A stretch of DNA of 18,750 bases from CAZWBR01 sp964404205 (lineage in GTDB: Bacteria; Bacteroidota; Bacteroidia; Bacteroidales; Prolixibacteraceae), in NCBI GenBank assembly GCA_964404205.1, contig CAYOJD010000065.1, positions 1 through 18,750 of the forward strand, in the 5' to 3' direction. The notes under the pieces were generated by a model that was not told the origin of the DNA, did no database searches, and saw only the letters and a program-made list of their open reading frames with translations. Below, piece by piece: positions 8,200-15,005 of the stretch (its first letter is position 1; every line of letters starts with the position of its first letter). A program made the position numbers and the translations under genes.

Positions 8200-8709
8200 T
8201 TAATTTCCCCAGATGGAAAAACGCTCGGGATAGATGAAGGTGAGACTGATTAGAAAAAGGACAATGATGCCTAAGGCAATAAAGAAAAGGGTAATACCCA
8301 TTTTGTAGCGTTTATTGCTTTTGGTTAGATGCTGAACCGACATAATTTTATTGATTTTGTCGACCATTTTTTTCAGTGCCATCTGGTCTTTCACAATATA
8401 GTCGTAAGCTCCGAACTTCATGGTGTTGATGGCTACATCGACACTGTCCTGCCCCGAAAGGAATATAAAATCACATTCAGGGAGCTGTTTTTTGGTTGCT
8501 TTCAGCACCTCAATCCCATTTATCCCATCAAGCAGGTAGTCCTGAATGATGATATCCGGTTTCTTATGAATATTGCTCAAGCACTCTTCACCGCTTAAAT
8601 AACTCTCGACGCGATTAAATTTTTTAGATTTAAGATAGCTGACAACCAGCTTGTTATACACGTGATTGTCTTCCACGATAAATATTAGCGGATCTTTGGC
8701 GTTTTGCAT
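8200..8709 (-). CDS. Single-domain response regulator with a C-terminal membrane helix
   Basis: Residues about 6-125 of this 169-residue protein are a receiver domain: acidic pair Glu13/Asp14, phosphoacceptor Asp57 (PDIIIQD), switch residue Ser85 (FLSGQD) and Lys107 (YIVKD, with Asp in place of the usual Pro). There is no DNA-binding or enzymatic output domain. Instead a basic linker (KSNKRYK) leads into a hydrophobic helix at about 137-159 and a short tail ending SIWGN. The receiver would be cytoplasmic and tethered to the inner membrane, and the tail periplasmic, by the positive-inside rule. No kinase gene is adjacent. The partner and output are unknown. Confidence 0.88.
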   Translation of the reverse strand: MQNAKDPLIFIVEDNHVYNKLVVSYLKSKKFNRVESYLSGEECLSNIHKKPDIIIQDYLLDGINGIEVLKATKKQLPECDFIFLSGQDSVDVAINTMKFGAYDYIVKDQMALKKMVDKINKIMSVQHLTKSNKRYKMGITLFFIALGIIVLFLISLTFIYPERFSIWGN

Positions 8710-8743
8710 GACGGACTATTTTTAAGTTCGTGAGATTCTCTTC

Positions 8744-8751
8744 CAAATATA
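8744..8751 (-). promoter_or_regulatory. Candidate -7 element for the membrane-anchored response regulator
   Basis: TATATTTG on the minus strand matches TAnnTTTG, about 35 bases before the ATG at 8709. The -33 element is not obvious. Confidence 0.5.
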
Positions 8752-8955
8752 TGATAAATCGACTGAATTTAATACCAGCTTAAAAAATATTTTTATGAAG
8801 CTTGATGTTTATCATTCAGCAGATTCAAATTTTGTCAGAACAATCTATCTGTTCGAAACTTTATCGGTTCATCTTCTGGATTTATTCTTAAAATATTGTT
8901 ATTTTCGTTTTATCAATAAATGGAAACTTAGTTGAATAATTCAAAATAGAGAAAA

Positions 8956-9390
8956 ATGAAAGGACTTAAAATCGCACTTTTGCTGCTCGTAATCGTTGCT
9001 GTTGGGTGTAAGACCCAGAAAATTGCTCCCAAACCGGAGCCTGTTCAACAGGAAGAGGTTGCCCCCGCCCCTGTTACAAAACCAGCTGTACCTTCAGTAA
9101 CATCGAAAGAAGAGAAGGTTTCGGCAGCTCAGGGCGAAGAGGCCGGTTTTGGCACCAAACGGTTTTATGTCATCCTGGGAAGTTTCAGTGTTTACGAAAA
9201 TGCCCAGAAGTTTAAAAAACAGTTGATGGAAGAAAACTTCTATCCGGGTATTTTGGTTAACGAAAACGGTCTTTACCGTGTAAGTGTAAACAGTTACGAC
9301 GACGAATCGACAGCCCGCAGCCGCGTTGCCGAAATTCGGCAGAAGTTTGCAAAATATGGTGATGTGTGGTTGCTGATTAAGAAACAATAA
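8956..9390 (+). CDS. SPOR-domain lipoprotein
   Basis: This 144-residue envelope protein has a lipoprotein signal ending VAVGC (Cys18), then a Pro/Glu/Val-rich linker (about 22-60). A SPOR domain (about 69-141) includes RFYVILGSF and a second repeat GLYRVSVNSY, the two halves of the fold. SPOR domains bind denuded peptidoglycan glycans, often at division sites, so the protein is likely periplasmic and wall-associated; the precise role is not given by the sequence. The upstream element TATTTTCG at 8900-8907 is only a weak promoter match. The gene is followed directly by a strong terminator. Confidence 0.92.
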   Translation: MKGLKIALLLLVIVAVGCKTQKIAPKPEPVQQEEVAPAPVTKPAVPSVTSKEEKVSAAQGEEAGFGTKRFYVILGSFSVYENAQKFKKQLMEENFYPGILVNENGLYRVSVNSYDDESTARSRVAEIRQKFAKYGDVWLLIKKQ

Positions 9391-9392
9391 TT

Positions 9393-9419
9393 AAAAAAGA
9401 GGGGCTTCCCTCTTTTTTT
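9393..9419 (+). terminator. Intrinsic terminator after the SPOR lipoprotein gene
   Basis: Arms AAAAAAGAGGG (9393-9403) and CCCTCTTTTTT (9408-9418) pair perfectly around a GCTT loop, with a T-run ending at 9419. The stem overlaps the expected -33 region of the next gene's promoter. Confidence 0.9.
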
Positions 9420-9424
9420 GTTTC

Positions 9425-9432
9425 TATTTTTG
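9425..9432 (+). promoter_or_regulatory. Candidate -7 element for the DUF4421 gene
   Basis: TATTTTTG matches TAnnTTTG and lies 22 bases before the ATG at 9454. The -33 position falls inside the preceding terminator stem and has no TTG, so strength is uncertain. Confidence 0.5.
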
Positions 9433-9453
9433 CACTACAGAAAAAATTATTCC

Positions 9454-10515
9454 ATGCGCCTTGCTCCGAATAGACTGTTTTTTTTCCTGTTGCTGTTTTC
9501 CGTTGTAACTTCGCCTGTCTATTCGCAAAGTAAGTTTAGGAACTGGTTGAAGCCCGAGATTGATACCACTTATATCGAAGATTATTCGAAAGATTTTATT
9601 TTCAGAAGTTATGCCTCTCAAAAGTACTCGGTTCAAAATCTGGTCGATTCGCGACAAAAAATCAATCTGCTTTATCGCCCTTCAAATGGGTTTACTGTTG
9701 GTGCCGGAGTAAATTACAAAATGCTGGTGCTGAATATTGGTTTGGTTTTTCCGTTTACAACTCCCGACAGCAAAAGGTATGGTAAAACGGATCACCTCGA
9801 TTTGCAGACTCATCTCTATTTCCCACGTTTTACCATCGATTTCTTTTCAGGTTATTACAAAGGACAGTATTTATCGAATACTTCCGATTTTATAGAGATG
9901 TCCAAAAAGGGAATTTATTATCAGCGCGATGATTTAAAAACCCTATCGGCCGGTTTTGGGATTTACACCAACATGAATGCCAAACGGTTCAGTGTGAGGG
10001 CTCCCTTTACTCAAAATGCACGGCAGAAGAAAAGTGCGGGCGAACCAATGTTAGGGATTGAAACCTATTGGGTTAGTTCGCGAGCCGACTCCTCGTTTGT
10101 TCCCTATTTTGTTCAGAACCCTAACTTTTTTGGAGGTGCCGATTTTAACCGATGGAATGTTTATACGGTAAACCTTACGGCAGGTTATGCCTATAACTTC
10201 ATTATTGCCAAACGATTTTTCCTGATGTTATCACTCAATTCAAGCCTGGGGATTGGGGCCAACAAGCTTTTTTACACCGACGGTTCGACACATCAAAAAA
10301 CAATTGTAAACTATAGTTTCAATGAAAGGGTGGCAACTGGCTATCAATTCGACAGGCTTTTCGTGGGGTTTTCGTTGGTCAATTATCAACTATTATCACC
10401 AACGTCAGTACGTGGGACACACATTCGCTGGAGTGCCGGGAACCTGCGGTTCAATGTAGCCTATCGCTTTTCGCCTCGGAAAGAGTTTGAAATTCTGCCC
10501 TGGAAATGGAAGTAG
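9454..10515 (+). CDS. DUF4421 family outer-membrane-type protein
   Basis: This 353-residue protein has a Sec signal (about 1-25, ending SPVYSQ). The rest is rich in alternating, aromatic strands such as GFTVGAGVNYKMLVLNIGLV and ending FNVAYRFSPRK, which suggests a beta-barrel. The Asp/Tyr-rich start (DTTYIEDYSKDFIFRSY) and NLLYRP motif are those I associate with the DUF4421 family of Bacteroidota; no biochemical function is known to me. I chose the ATG at 9454 because it gives a good signal peptide; an in-frame ATG at 9418 lies within the upstream terminator and before the -7 element. The gene converges on frr across a shared hairpin. Confidence 0.87.
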   Translation: MRLAPNRLFFFLLLFSVVTSPVYSQSKFRNWLKPEIDTTYIEDYSKDFIFRSYASQKYSVQNLVDSRQKINLLYRPSNGFTVGAGVNYKMLVLNIGLVFPFTTPDSKRYGKTDHLDLQTHLYFPRFTIDFFSGYYKGQYLSNTSDFIEMSKKGIYYQRDDLKTLSAGFGIYTNMNAKRFSVRAPFTQNARQKKSAGEPMLGIETYWVSSRADSSFVPYFVQNPNFFGGADFNRWNVYTVNLTAGYAYNFIIAKRFFLMLSLNSSLGIGANKLFYTDGSTHQKTIVNYSFNERVATGYQFDRLFVGFSLVNYQLLSPTSVRGTHIRWSAGNLRFNVAYRFSPRKEFEILPWKWK

Positions 10516-10520
10516 GTTCG

Positions 10521-10551
10521 AAAAAAAAAGAGCTGCATCAGGCAGCTCTTT
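10521..10551. terminator. Intrinsic terminator of pyrH-frr, also usable by the DUF4421 gene
   Basis: Arms AAAGAGCTGC (10527-10536) and GCAGCTCTTT (10542-10551) are perfectly complementary with a five-base loop. On the minus strand the stem is followed by a run of nine Ts, a textbook terminator for frr; the plus strand lacks a long T-run but the hairpin may still serve there. Confidence 0.92.
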
Positions 10552-10555
10552 GGAA

Positions 10556-11122
10556 TTATACGGTGAGAATCTCTTTCTCTTTGGCGCTCATCATCGAGTC
10601 AACCTTTTTGGTGTAGTTATCTGTTAACTGCTGAATCTCTTCCACAGTGTCTTTTTCCATGTCTTCCGATATCTCTTTGGCTTTGAGCATCTTTTTCAGG
10701 TGGTCGTTGGCATCTTTACGGGCCGAACGGATGCTGACTTTAGCAATTTCGCCCTCTTTGTTCACATCTTTTACCAGGTTGCGACGACGCTCTTCGGTCG
10801 GTACCGGAACATTGATGCGAATAATTTCCCCGTTATTTTCTGGATTAAAACCAAGGTTCGAATTGATAATGGCCCTTTCGATGGTTTGAATCATCTTTTT
10901 CTCCCAAGGCTGAATGGCGATGGTGCGGGCATCGGGAGTACTCACGTTCGATACCTGCATAATTGGGGTCATCGACCCATAGTAATCGACATGAACACTC
11001 TCTATCATTCGCGGACTGGCCTTTCCTGCGCGGATATGGGCCAGTTCATGATCGAGGTGTGAAATGGCATGTTCCATTCTTTCGATGGTCTCTTCTATTA
11101 ACATTTGAATCTCTTCGTTCAT
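10556..11122 (-). CDS. frr: Ribosome recycling factor
   Basis: This 188-residue cytoplasmic protein splits post-termination ribosomes together with EF-G. The conserved landmarks are present: HIRAGKASP (about 39-47), PWEKKMIQTIERAI, and the long coiled-coil helices of domain I such as RRNLVKDVNKEGE. The ATG at 11122 gives the family's usual length (about 185); extending to 11209 would add a spurious hydrophobic leader and overlap pyrH. It lies 83 bases after pyrH, a common bacterial pairing, and ends just before a strong terminator. Confidence 0.97.
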   Translation of the reverse strand: MNEEIQMLIEETIERMEHAISHLDHELAHIRAGKASPRMIESVHVDYYGSMTPIMQVSNVSTPDARTIAIQPWEKKMIQTIERAIINSNLGFNPENNGEIIRINVPVPTEERRRNLVKDVNKEGEIAKVSIRSARKDANDHLKKMLKAKEISEDMEKDTVEEIQQLTDNYTKKVDSMMSAKEKEILTV

Positions 11123-11205
11123 AATGAAAATATTTTTTAACAGCTTGATAATGATTAACGAAAATAATAAAAATATTGAAATGGCAATAGTCCTGCCGTT
11201 GATAA

Positions 11206-11916
11206 TCAAGGGTGGACAACTGTACCGATTGGTTCTCCTTTAAGTACTTTCAGCAGGTTTCCTTTGGTATCCATATCGAAAACGACGATGGGGAGATTGT
11301 TCTCTTTACACATGGTTGTGGCCGTCAGATCCATCACTTTTAAACCAAGTTGATAAATCTGATCATAAGAGATTTCGCTGAACTTGGTGGCAGTGGGGTC
11401 TTTCTCCGGATCGGCGGTATAAATGCCATCAACGCGGGTTCCTTTCAACATTGCATCGGCTTCGATTTCGATTCCGCGAAGCGATGATCCGGTGTCGGTG
11501 GTAAAATATGGATTGCCTGTTCCGCCTGACAGTATGGCCACTTCGCCCCGCTCGAGGATTTCGATGGCTTTGTCTTTCGAATAGAACTCGCCGACTGGTT
11601 CCATCCGAATGGCTGTCAGTACGCGCGATTTTACACCTATGGCTTTCAGGGCTGAGTTGAGGGCCAGGCTATTGATGACGGTTGCCAACATTCCCATTTG
11701 GTCGCCTTTTACCCTGTCGAAGCCTTTCGACGCACCGCTAAGCCCTCGAAATATATTTCCTCCTCCAATAACGATTCCGACTTCTATGCCTAATTGAACT
11801 GCTTCTTTAATTTGTTCAGCATAATCCGAAAGCCTTGCCGGGTCGATTCCGTACTGTTGAACCCCCATCAGCGATTCGCCGGAGAGTTTAAGCAGTACTC
11901 TTTTATATTTTACCAT
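11206..11916 (-). CDS. pyrH: UMP kinase
   Basis: This 236-residue enzyme of the amino-acid-kinase family phosphorylates UMP to UDP in pyrimidine nucleotide synthesis. Visible motifs are KLSGESL (10-16), the glycine loop GGGNIFRG (51-58), GDQMGMLAT (71-79) and a C-terminal nucleotide-binding segment with YTADPEKDP. Length and all main motifs are complete. It has its own strong promoter candidate downstream of the tsf terminator, so pyrH-frr form a unit separate from rpsB-tsf. Confidence 0.97.
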   Translation of the reverse strand: MVKYKRVLLKLSGESLMGVQQYGIDPARLSDYAEQIKEAVQLGIEVGIVIGGGNIFRGLSGASKGFDRVKGDQMGMLATVINSLALNSALKAIGVKSRVLTAIRMEPVGEFYSKDKAIEILERGEVAILSGGTGNPYFTTDTGSSLRGIEIEADAMLKGTRVDGIYTADPEKDPTATKFSEISYDQIYQLGLKVMDLTATTMCKENNLPIVVFDMDTKGNLLKVLKGEPIGTVVHP

Positions 11917-11936
11917 AAGTATTTACTTTTCTGTTA

Positions 11937-11967
11937 CAAACTTACATTAAAAATGGTTTTTGGCCAA
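11937..11967 (-). promoter_or_regulatory. Promoter of pyrH-frr
   Basis: On the minus strand TTG (11967-11965), 20 bases, then TAAGTTTG (11944-11937) match the Bacteroidota promoter. The element lies 21 bases before the pyrH ATG, so the predicted 5' UTR is short. Confidence 0.7.
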
Positions 11968-11987
11968 GCAATGGGTTTAGTAGGCAC

Positions 11988-12016
11988 AAAAAAAGAGCCC
12001 CGTTGCCGGAGCTCTT
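11988..12016 (-). terminator. Intrinsic terminator of the rplM-rpsI-rpsB-tsf operon
   Basis: On the minus strand AAGAGCTCCG and CGGGGCTCTT pair over 10 positions (one G-U) around a GCAA loop and are followed by a run of seven Ts. It sits 24 bases after tsf and separates it from pyrH. Confidence 0.92.
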
Positions 12017-12039
12017 AGCGGTATGAATGGTAATCTGAA

Positions 12040-12864
12040 TTACACGTTCAAGGTAAAGCGTTTGAAAGCAGTTACTTTCAAATCTTTGTCGATGCTGCCC
12101 AGGTATTGACGAATGGTCATTTTGTTGTCTTTAACAAAATCCTGATTCAACAAGGTATTTTCTTTGAAGAATTTGTTGAGTGCACCCAGTGCAATTTTGT
12201 CGAGCATCGCCTCGGGTTTGCCTTCCAGACGGAATTTTTCCTTGGCAATTTTCAATTCTTGCTCAACGATTTCAGCTGCAACATCATCGTTGTCGATGGC
12301 TACCGGGCTCATTGCCGCAATCTGCATGGCTACGTCTTTTCCAACCTGAACGTCAACAACTTTGCTGAAACCAACCAAGGTGGCCAGTTTGTTTCCGGGG
12401 TGGATGTAAGGAACCACGAAAGCAGCTTCGATACAATCGTAGTAGGGCAACTCAATTTTTTCACCGATAATGCCGGTTTGTTCCATTACCTGCTCGCCAA
12501 TGGTACGGCCATCCATCTGCAATGCTTTAACTGCATCGAGGTTGGCGCTTTTGCTGGCGATAGCAACTTCAACAATCTTGTCGGTCAATGCAATAAAGTT
12601 TTCGTTTTTGGCAACGAAGTCGGTTTCGCAGTTGAGCGAAATCACGGCACCAAAGGTTTTGTCGGCCGATACTTTTGCCAAAACAACACCTTCAGACGAT
12701 TCTCTGTCGGCACGCTTGCTGGCTACCAGTTTACCTTTCTCGCGAATGATTTCGATAGCACGGTCAAAATTTCCTTCGGCTTCGGCCAGTGCGTTTTTGC
12801 AATCCATCATTCCTGCTCCGGTTGCTTTGCGCAACTTTACTACATCAGCAGTTGAAATATCCAT
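12040..12864 (-). CDS. tsf: Translation elongation factor Ts
   Basis: This 274-residue protein is the nucleotide exchange factor that restores EF-Tu to its GTP form. The N-terminal UBA-like domain (about 4-45, VVKLRKATGAGMMDCKNAL) is followed by the EF-Tu-contacting motif TDFVAKN (81-87) and the core domain, ending TIRQYLGSIDKDLKVTAFKRF. All domains are present. It lies 33 bases after rpsB, the classical rpsB-tsf pairing, and ends before a strong hairpin. Confidence 0.98.
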   Translation of the reverse strand: MDISTADVVKLRKATGAGMMDCKNALAEAEGNFDRAIEIIREKGKLVASKRADRESSEGVVLAKVSADKTFGAVISLNCETDFVAKNENFIALTDKIVEVAIASKSANLDAVKALQMDGRTIGEQVMEQTGIIGEKIELPYYDCIEAAFVVPYIHPGNKLATLVGFSKVVDVQVGKDVAMQIAAMSPVAIDNDDVAAEIVEQELKIAKEKFRLEGKPEAMLDKIALGALNKFFKENTLLNQDFVKDNKMTIRQYLGSIDKDLKVTAFKRFTLNV

Positions 12865-12897
12865 TGTGATATAAAATTTTAAGATTGATGAATGAAA

Positions 12898-13776
12898 TTA
12901 TTTGAGATCTTCGTCTTCTTCTTCAGCCAGATCTTCATCATCGCTAAGAATATCTTCGAGTTCTTCGTCGTTGATCTCTTCTTCTTTTTCTTCAACTTCT
13001 TCGTCTTCAACGATGATTTTGGCTACTGCCTTGCGGCCACCTTTTTTGGCAACCGGTTTTTCGTCTTCTTCGTCTTTTTCACGCTCAACTTTGCGGTCAG
13101 ACAAACCTTCTTTGATCGCTTCGCACATGATGCCTACGATTAGATCGATTGACTGAGATGCATCGTCGTTCGCCGGAATAACGAAATCGATACCGTTCGG
13201 GTCGGAGTTGGTGTCAACCATACCGAAAATCGGGATACTCAGACGTTGTGCTTCGCGTACGGCGATCTTTTCTTTCATTACGTCGACAATGAAAAGGGCT
13301 GCAGGAAGACGGGTCAAATCAACGATAGAACCCAATACCTTGTCTAATTTGGCACGTTGGCGGCTGATTTGCAGCTTTTCACGTTTCGAAAGGTTGTCCC
13401 AGCTGCTGTCTTTCATCATCTTGTCGATTGATGACATCTTCTTCACTGCCTTGCGGATAGTGGGGAAGTTGGTGAGCATACCACCGGGCCAGCGTTCGGT
13501 AACGTAGGGCATGTTTACTGCGATTACTTTGTCGGCTACGATTGATTTTGCCTGTTTTTTGGTTGCCACGAAAAGGACTTTGCGGCCTGAGCGGGCAATC
13601 TGTTTTAGCGCATCGGCCGCTTCGTCGATTTTAACGACGGTTTTTTGCAGGTCGATAATGTGGATTCCGTTTTTCTCCATAAAAATGTAGGGAGCCATAG
13701 CCGGATTCCATTTGCGTTTGAGGTGGCCAAAGTGTACACCTGCGTCGAGCAATTGTTTAAATTCTGTTCTTGCCAT
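12898..13776 (-). CDS. rpsB: Small ribosomal subunit protein uS2 with a long acidic C-terminal tail
   Basis: Residues 1-227 of this 292-residue protein are a normal uS2: start MARTEFKQLLDAGVHFGHLK, central RWPGGMLTNFPTIRK, and DTNSDPNGIDFVIPANDDA. After that comes an extension of about 60 residues: a basic patch (KKGGRKAVAK) and then an almost uninterrupted run of Glu and Asp ending DEDLAEEEDEDLK. Such acidic tails occur on uS2 in parts of the Bacteroidota; their role is not known to me. It follows rpsI after a 117-base gap containing a two-tier hairpin and precedes tsf. Confidence 0.97.
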   Translation of the reverse strand: MARTEFKQLLDAGVHFGHLKRKWNPAMAPYIFMEKNGIHIIDLQKTVVKIDEAADALKQIARSGRKVLFVATKKQAKSIVADKVIAVNMPYVTERWPGGMLTNFPTIRKAVKKMSSIDKMMKDSSWDNLSKREKLQISRQRAKLDKVLGSIVDLTRLPAALFIVDVMKEKIAVREAQRLSIPIFGMVDTNSDPNGIDFVIPANDDASQSIDLIVGIMCEAIKEGLSDRKVEREKDEEDEKPVAKKGGRKAVAKIIVEDEEVEEKEEEINDEELEDILSDDEDLAEEEDEDLK

Positions 13777-13814
13777 TTTGTTCTGAGTTGTTTACTTTCT
13801 GTTCAGTCAATCAG

Positions 13815-13845
13815 CCGGTAGTCCCGCTTTTGGGCGGGAGTCCGG
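13815..13845 (-). ncRNA. Candidate structured leader upstream of rpsB
   Basis: Between rpsI and rpsB, TCCCGC (13822-13827) pairs with GCGGGA (13834-13839), and CCGG (13815-13818) pairs with CCGG (13842-13845) to extend the stem after small internal loops. No U-run follows on the minus strand, so it is not a plain terminator. A uS2 autoregulation site or an RNA processing hairpin is possible; this is inference. Confidence 0.4.
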
Positions 13846-13893
13846 ATGATTTAGATGCTAAACAAGTTTAAAAATATCTCTGTGAAGAGAGGA

Positions 13894-14283
13894 TTAACGT
13901 TTAGAGAACTGGAAGCGTTTGCGTGCTTTCGGTTGACCTGGTTTCTTACGCTCAACCTCACGTGGGTCGCGGGTAAGGAATCCGGCTGCTTTCAGTTTCG
14001 GACGATATTCTCCTTCGTTGATTTTCAACAGTGCACGTGAAATGCCCAAACGGAGCGCTTCAGCCTGACCGGTAAGACCGCCGCCGTCGAGATTTACGTT
14101 TACATCATATTTACCGGCAACTTCACAAAGGTGAAGGGGCTGCTGAACCACGTATTGCAGGGTTCCTACCGGAAAATACTCGTTCAATTCGCGTTTGTTG
14201 ATGGTGATGTTGCCTTTGCCTTCAGAAAGGTATACACGGGCTACAGCAGTTTTTCTTCTGCCAATTGCGTTAATTACTTCCAT
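13894..14283 (-). CDS. rpsI: Small ribosomal subunit protein uS9
   Basis: This 129-residue protein starts MEVINAIGRRKTAVARVYL and ends KKPGQPKARKRFQFSKR, the conserved basic tail that reaches towards the P-site tRNA. The GGGLTGQAEALRLGISRAL core segment is intact. It starts five bases after rplM ends; L13-S9 is a nearly universal bacterial gene pair. Confidence 0.98.
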   Translation of the reverse strand: MEVINAIGRRKTAVARVYLSEGKGNITINKRELNEYFPVGTLQYVVQQPLHLCEVAGKYDVNVNLDGGGLTGQAEALRLGISRALLKINEGEYRPKLKAAGFLTRDPREVERKKPGQPKARKRFQFSKR

Positions 14284-14288
14284 GATAC

Positions 14289-14744
14289 TTATCTAATATT
14301 GTCCAGGTTAATAACTTTTGGCTGCTGTGCCTGTTTGTCATGTTCAGCGCCAACGAAAACATGAAGGTTGGTAAAGAGTTTGCTTCCGAGACGGTTTTTC
14401 GGCAACATACCTTTAACGGCTTTTTCCAAAATTCTTTCAGGGAATTTTCTCATTAAGCCGGCAGGAGTTTCGAAACGCTGTCCACCCGGGTAACCGGTAT
14501 AGCGTACATACTCTTTTTCGGTCATTTTCTTTCCGGTAAACCTAACCTTCTCAGCGTTGATAACGATAACGTTGTCACCACAATCAACGTGCGGGGTGTA
14601 ACCCGGCTTGTGTTTTCCGCGGAGAACCAGCGCAATCTTTGCAGCCAGTCGTCCTACTACCTGGTCGGTGGCATCAACCACAACCCATTCTTTTTGTGCT
14701 GTTGCTTTGTTAAGCGATACAGTCTTGTAACTTAAAGTGTCCAC
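14289..14744 (-). CDS. rplM: Large ribosomal subunit protein uL13
   Basis: This 151-residue protein carries the expected uL13 signatures: VVDATDQVVGRLAAKIA, LRGKHKPGYTPHVDCGD, GKKMTEKEYVRYTGYPGG and a C-terminal MLPKNRLGSKLFTNLHVF. It is the first gene of rplM-rpsI-rpsB-tsf, with a strong promoter about 155 bases upstream and a leader long enough for regulation. Confidence 0.98.
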   Translation of the reverse strand: MDTLSYKTVSLNKATAQKEWVVVDATDQVVGRLAAKIALVLRGKHKPGYTPHVDCGDNVIVINAEKVRFTGKKMTEKEYVRYTGYPGGQRFETPAGLMRKFPERILEKAVKGMLPKNRLGSKLFTNLHVFVGAEHDKQAQQPKVINLDNIR

Positions 14745-14892
14745 TTATTTTTCCAATTTTTTAATGTGATACAATCCTAATTTTGTTGTTTCACCTGACT
14801 TCAGCACCGATGCAACAGTTCCGCATTTCTGCGAATTTTTGCTAAGGTTGTTGCCACGACCGCTTTATCAACAACAAATAAGGATAAAATCG
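14745..14892 (-). ncRNA. Candidate regulatory leader of rplM-rpsI
   Basis: The 5' UTR predicted from the promoter is about 148 bases, long for this genome. On the minus strand it contains GTTGTTG/CAACAAC (14875-14869 with 14853-14847), a six-pair hairpin with a GAAA loop (14835-14820), and TGTTG/CAACA (14817-14813 with 14788-14784) that could compete with the first stem. Ribosomal protein operons often use such leaders for feedback by a product, here presumably uL13. The structure is by eye only and the ligand is inference. Confidence 0.45.
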
Positions 14893-14898
14893 GGACTG

Positions 14899-14928
14899 CA
14901 AAAGTAGATATTTTTTTGAAAAAAACAA
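14899..14928 (-). promoter_or_regulatory. Strong promoter of the rplM-rpsI-rpsB-tsf operon
   Basis: On the minus strand TTG (14928-14926), an A/T-rich 19-base spacer, then TACTTTTG (14906-14899) match the Bacteroidota promoter at every consensus position. The predicted start is near 14892. Confidence 0.85.
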
Positions 14929-15005
14929 TTGGACGAAAAAATAAGTGGTACTGAATCAAGTATTAAAGAGAGATTGGGCCCATGGTCGTATTCCTGAAAA
15001 TGGAA

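Noticed and set aside
12106..12855. Long plus-strand open frame of 249 codons opposite tsf
   Set aside because: It is a shadow of the tsf coding sequence; its product has Phe/Cys-rich composition and no recognisable motif.
12902..13090. TCTTC-rich DNA repeat
   Set aside because: It is the codon-level reflection of the Glu/Asp-rich tail of uS2 and not a separate DNA repeat.
14980..15000. GGGCCC/CCATGG palindromes after the POT-like gene as a terminator
   Set aside because: Overlapping short restriction-type palindromes without stem-loop geometry or T-run.
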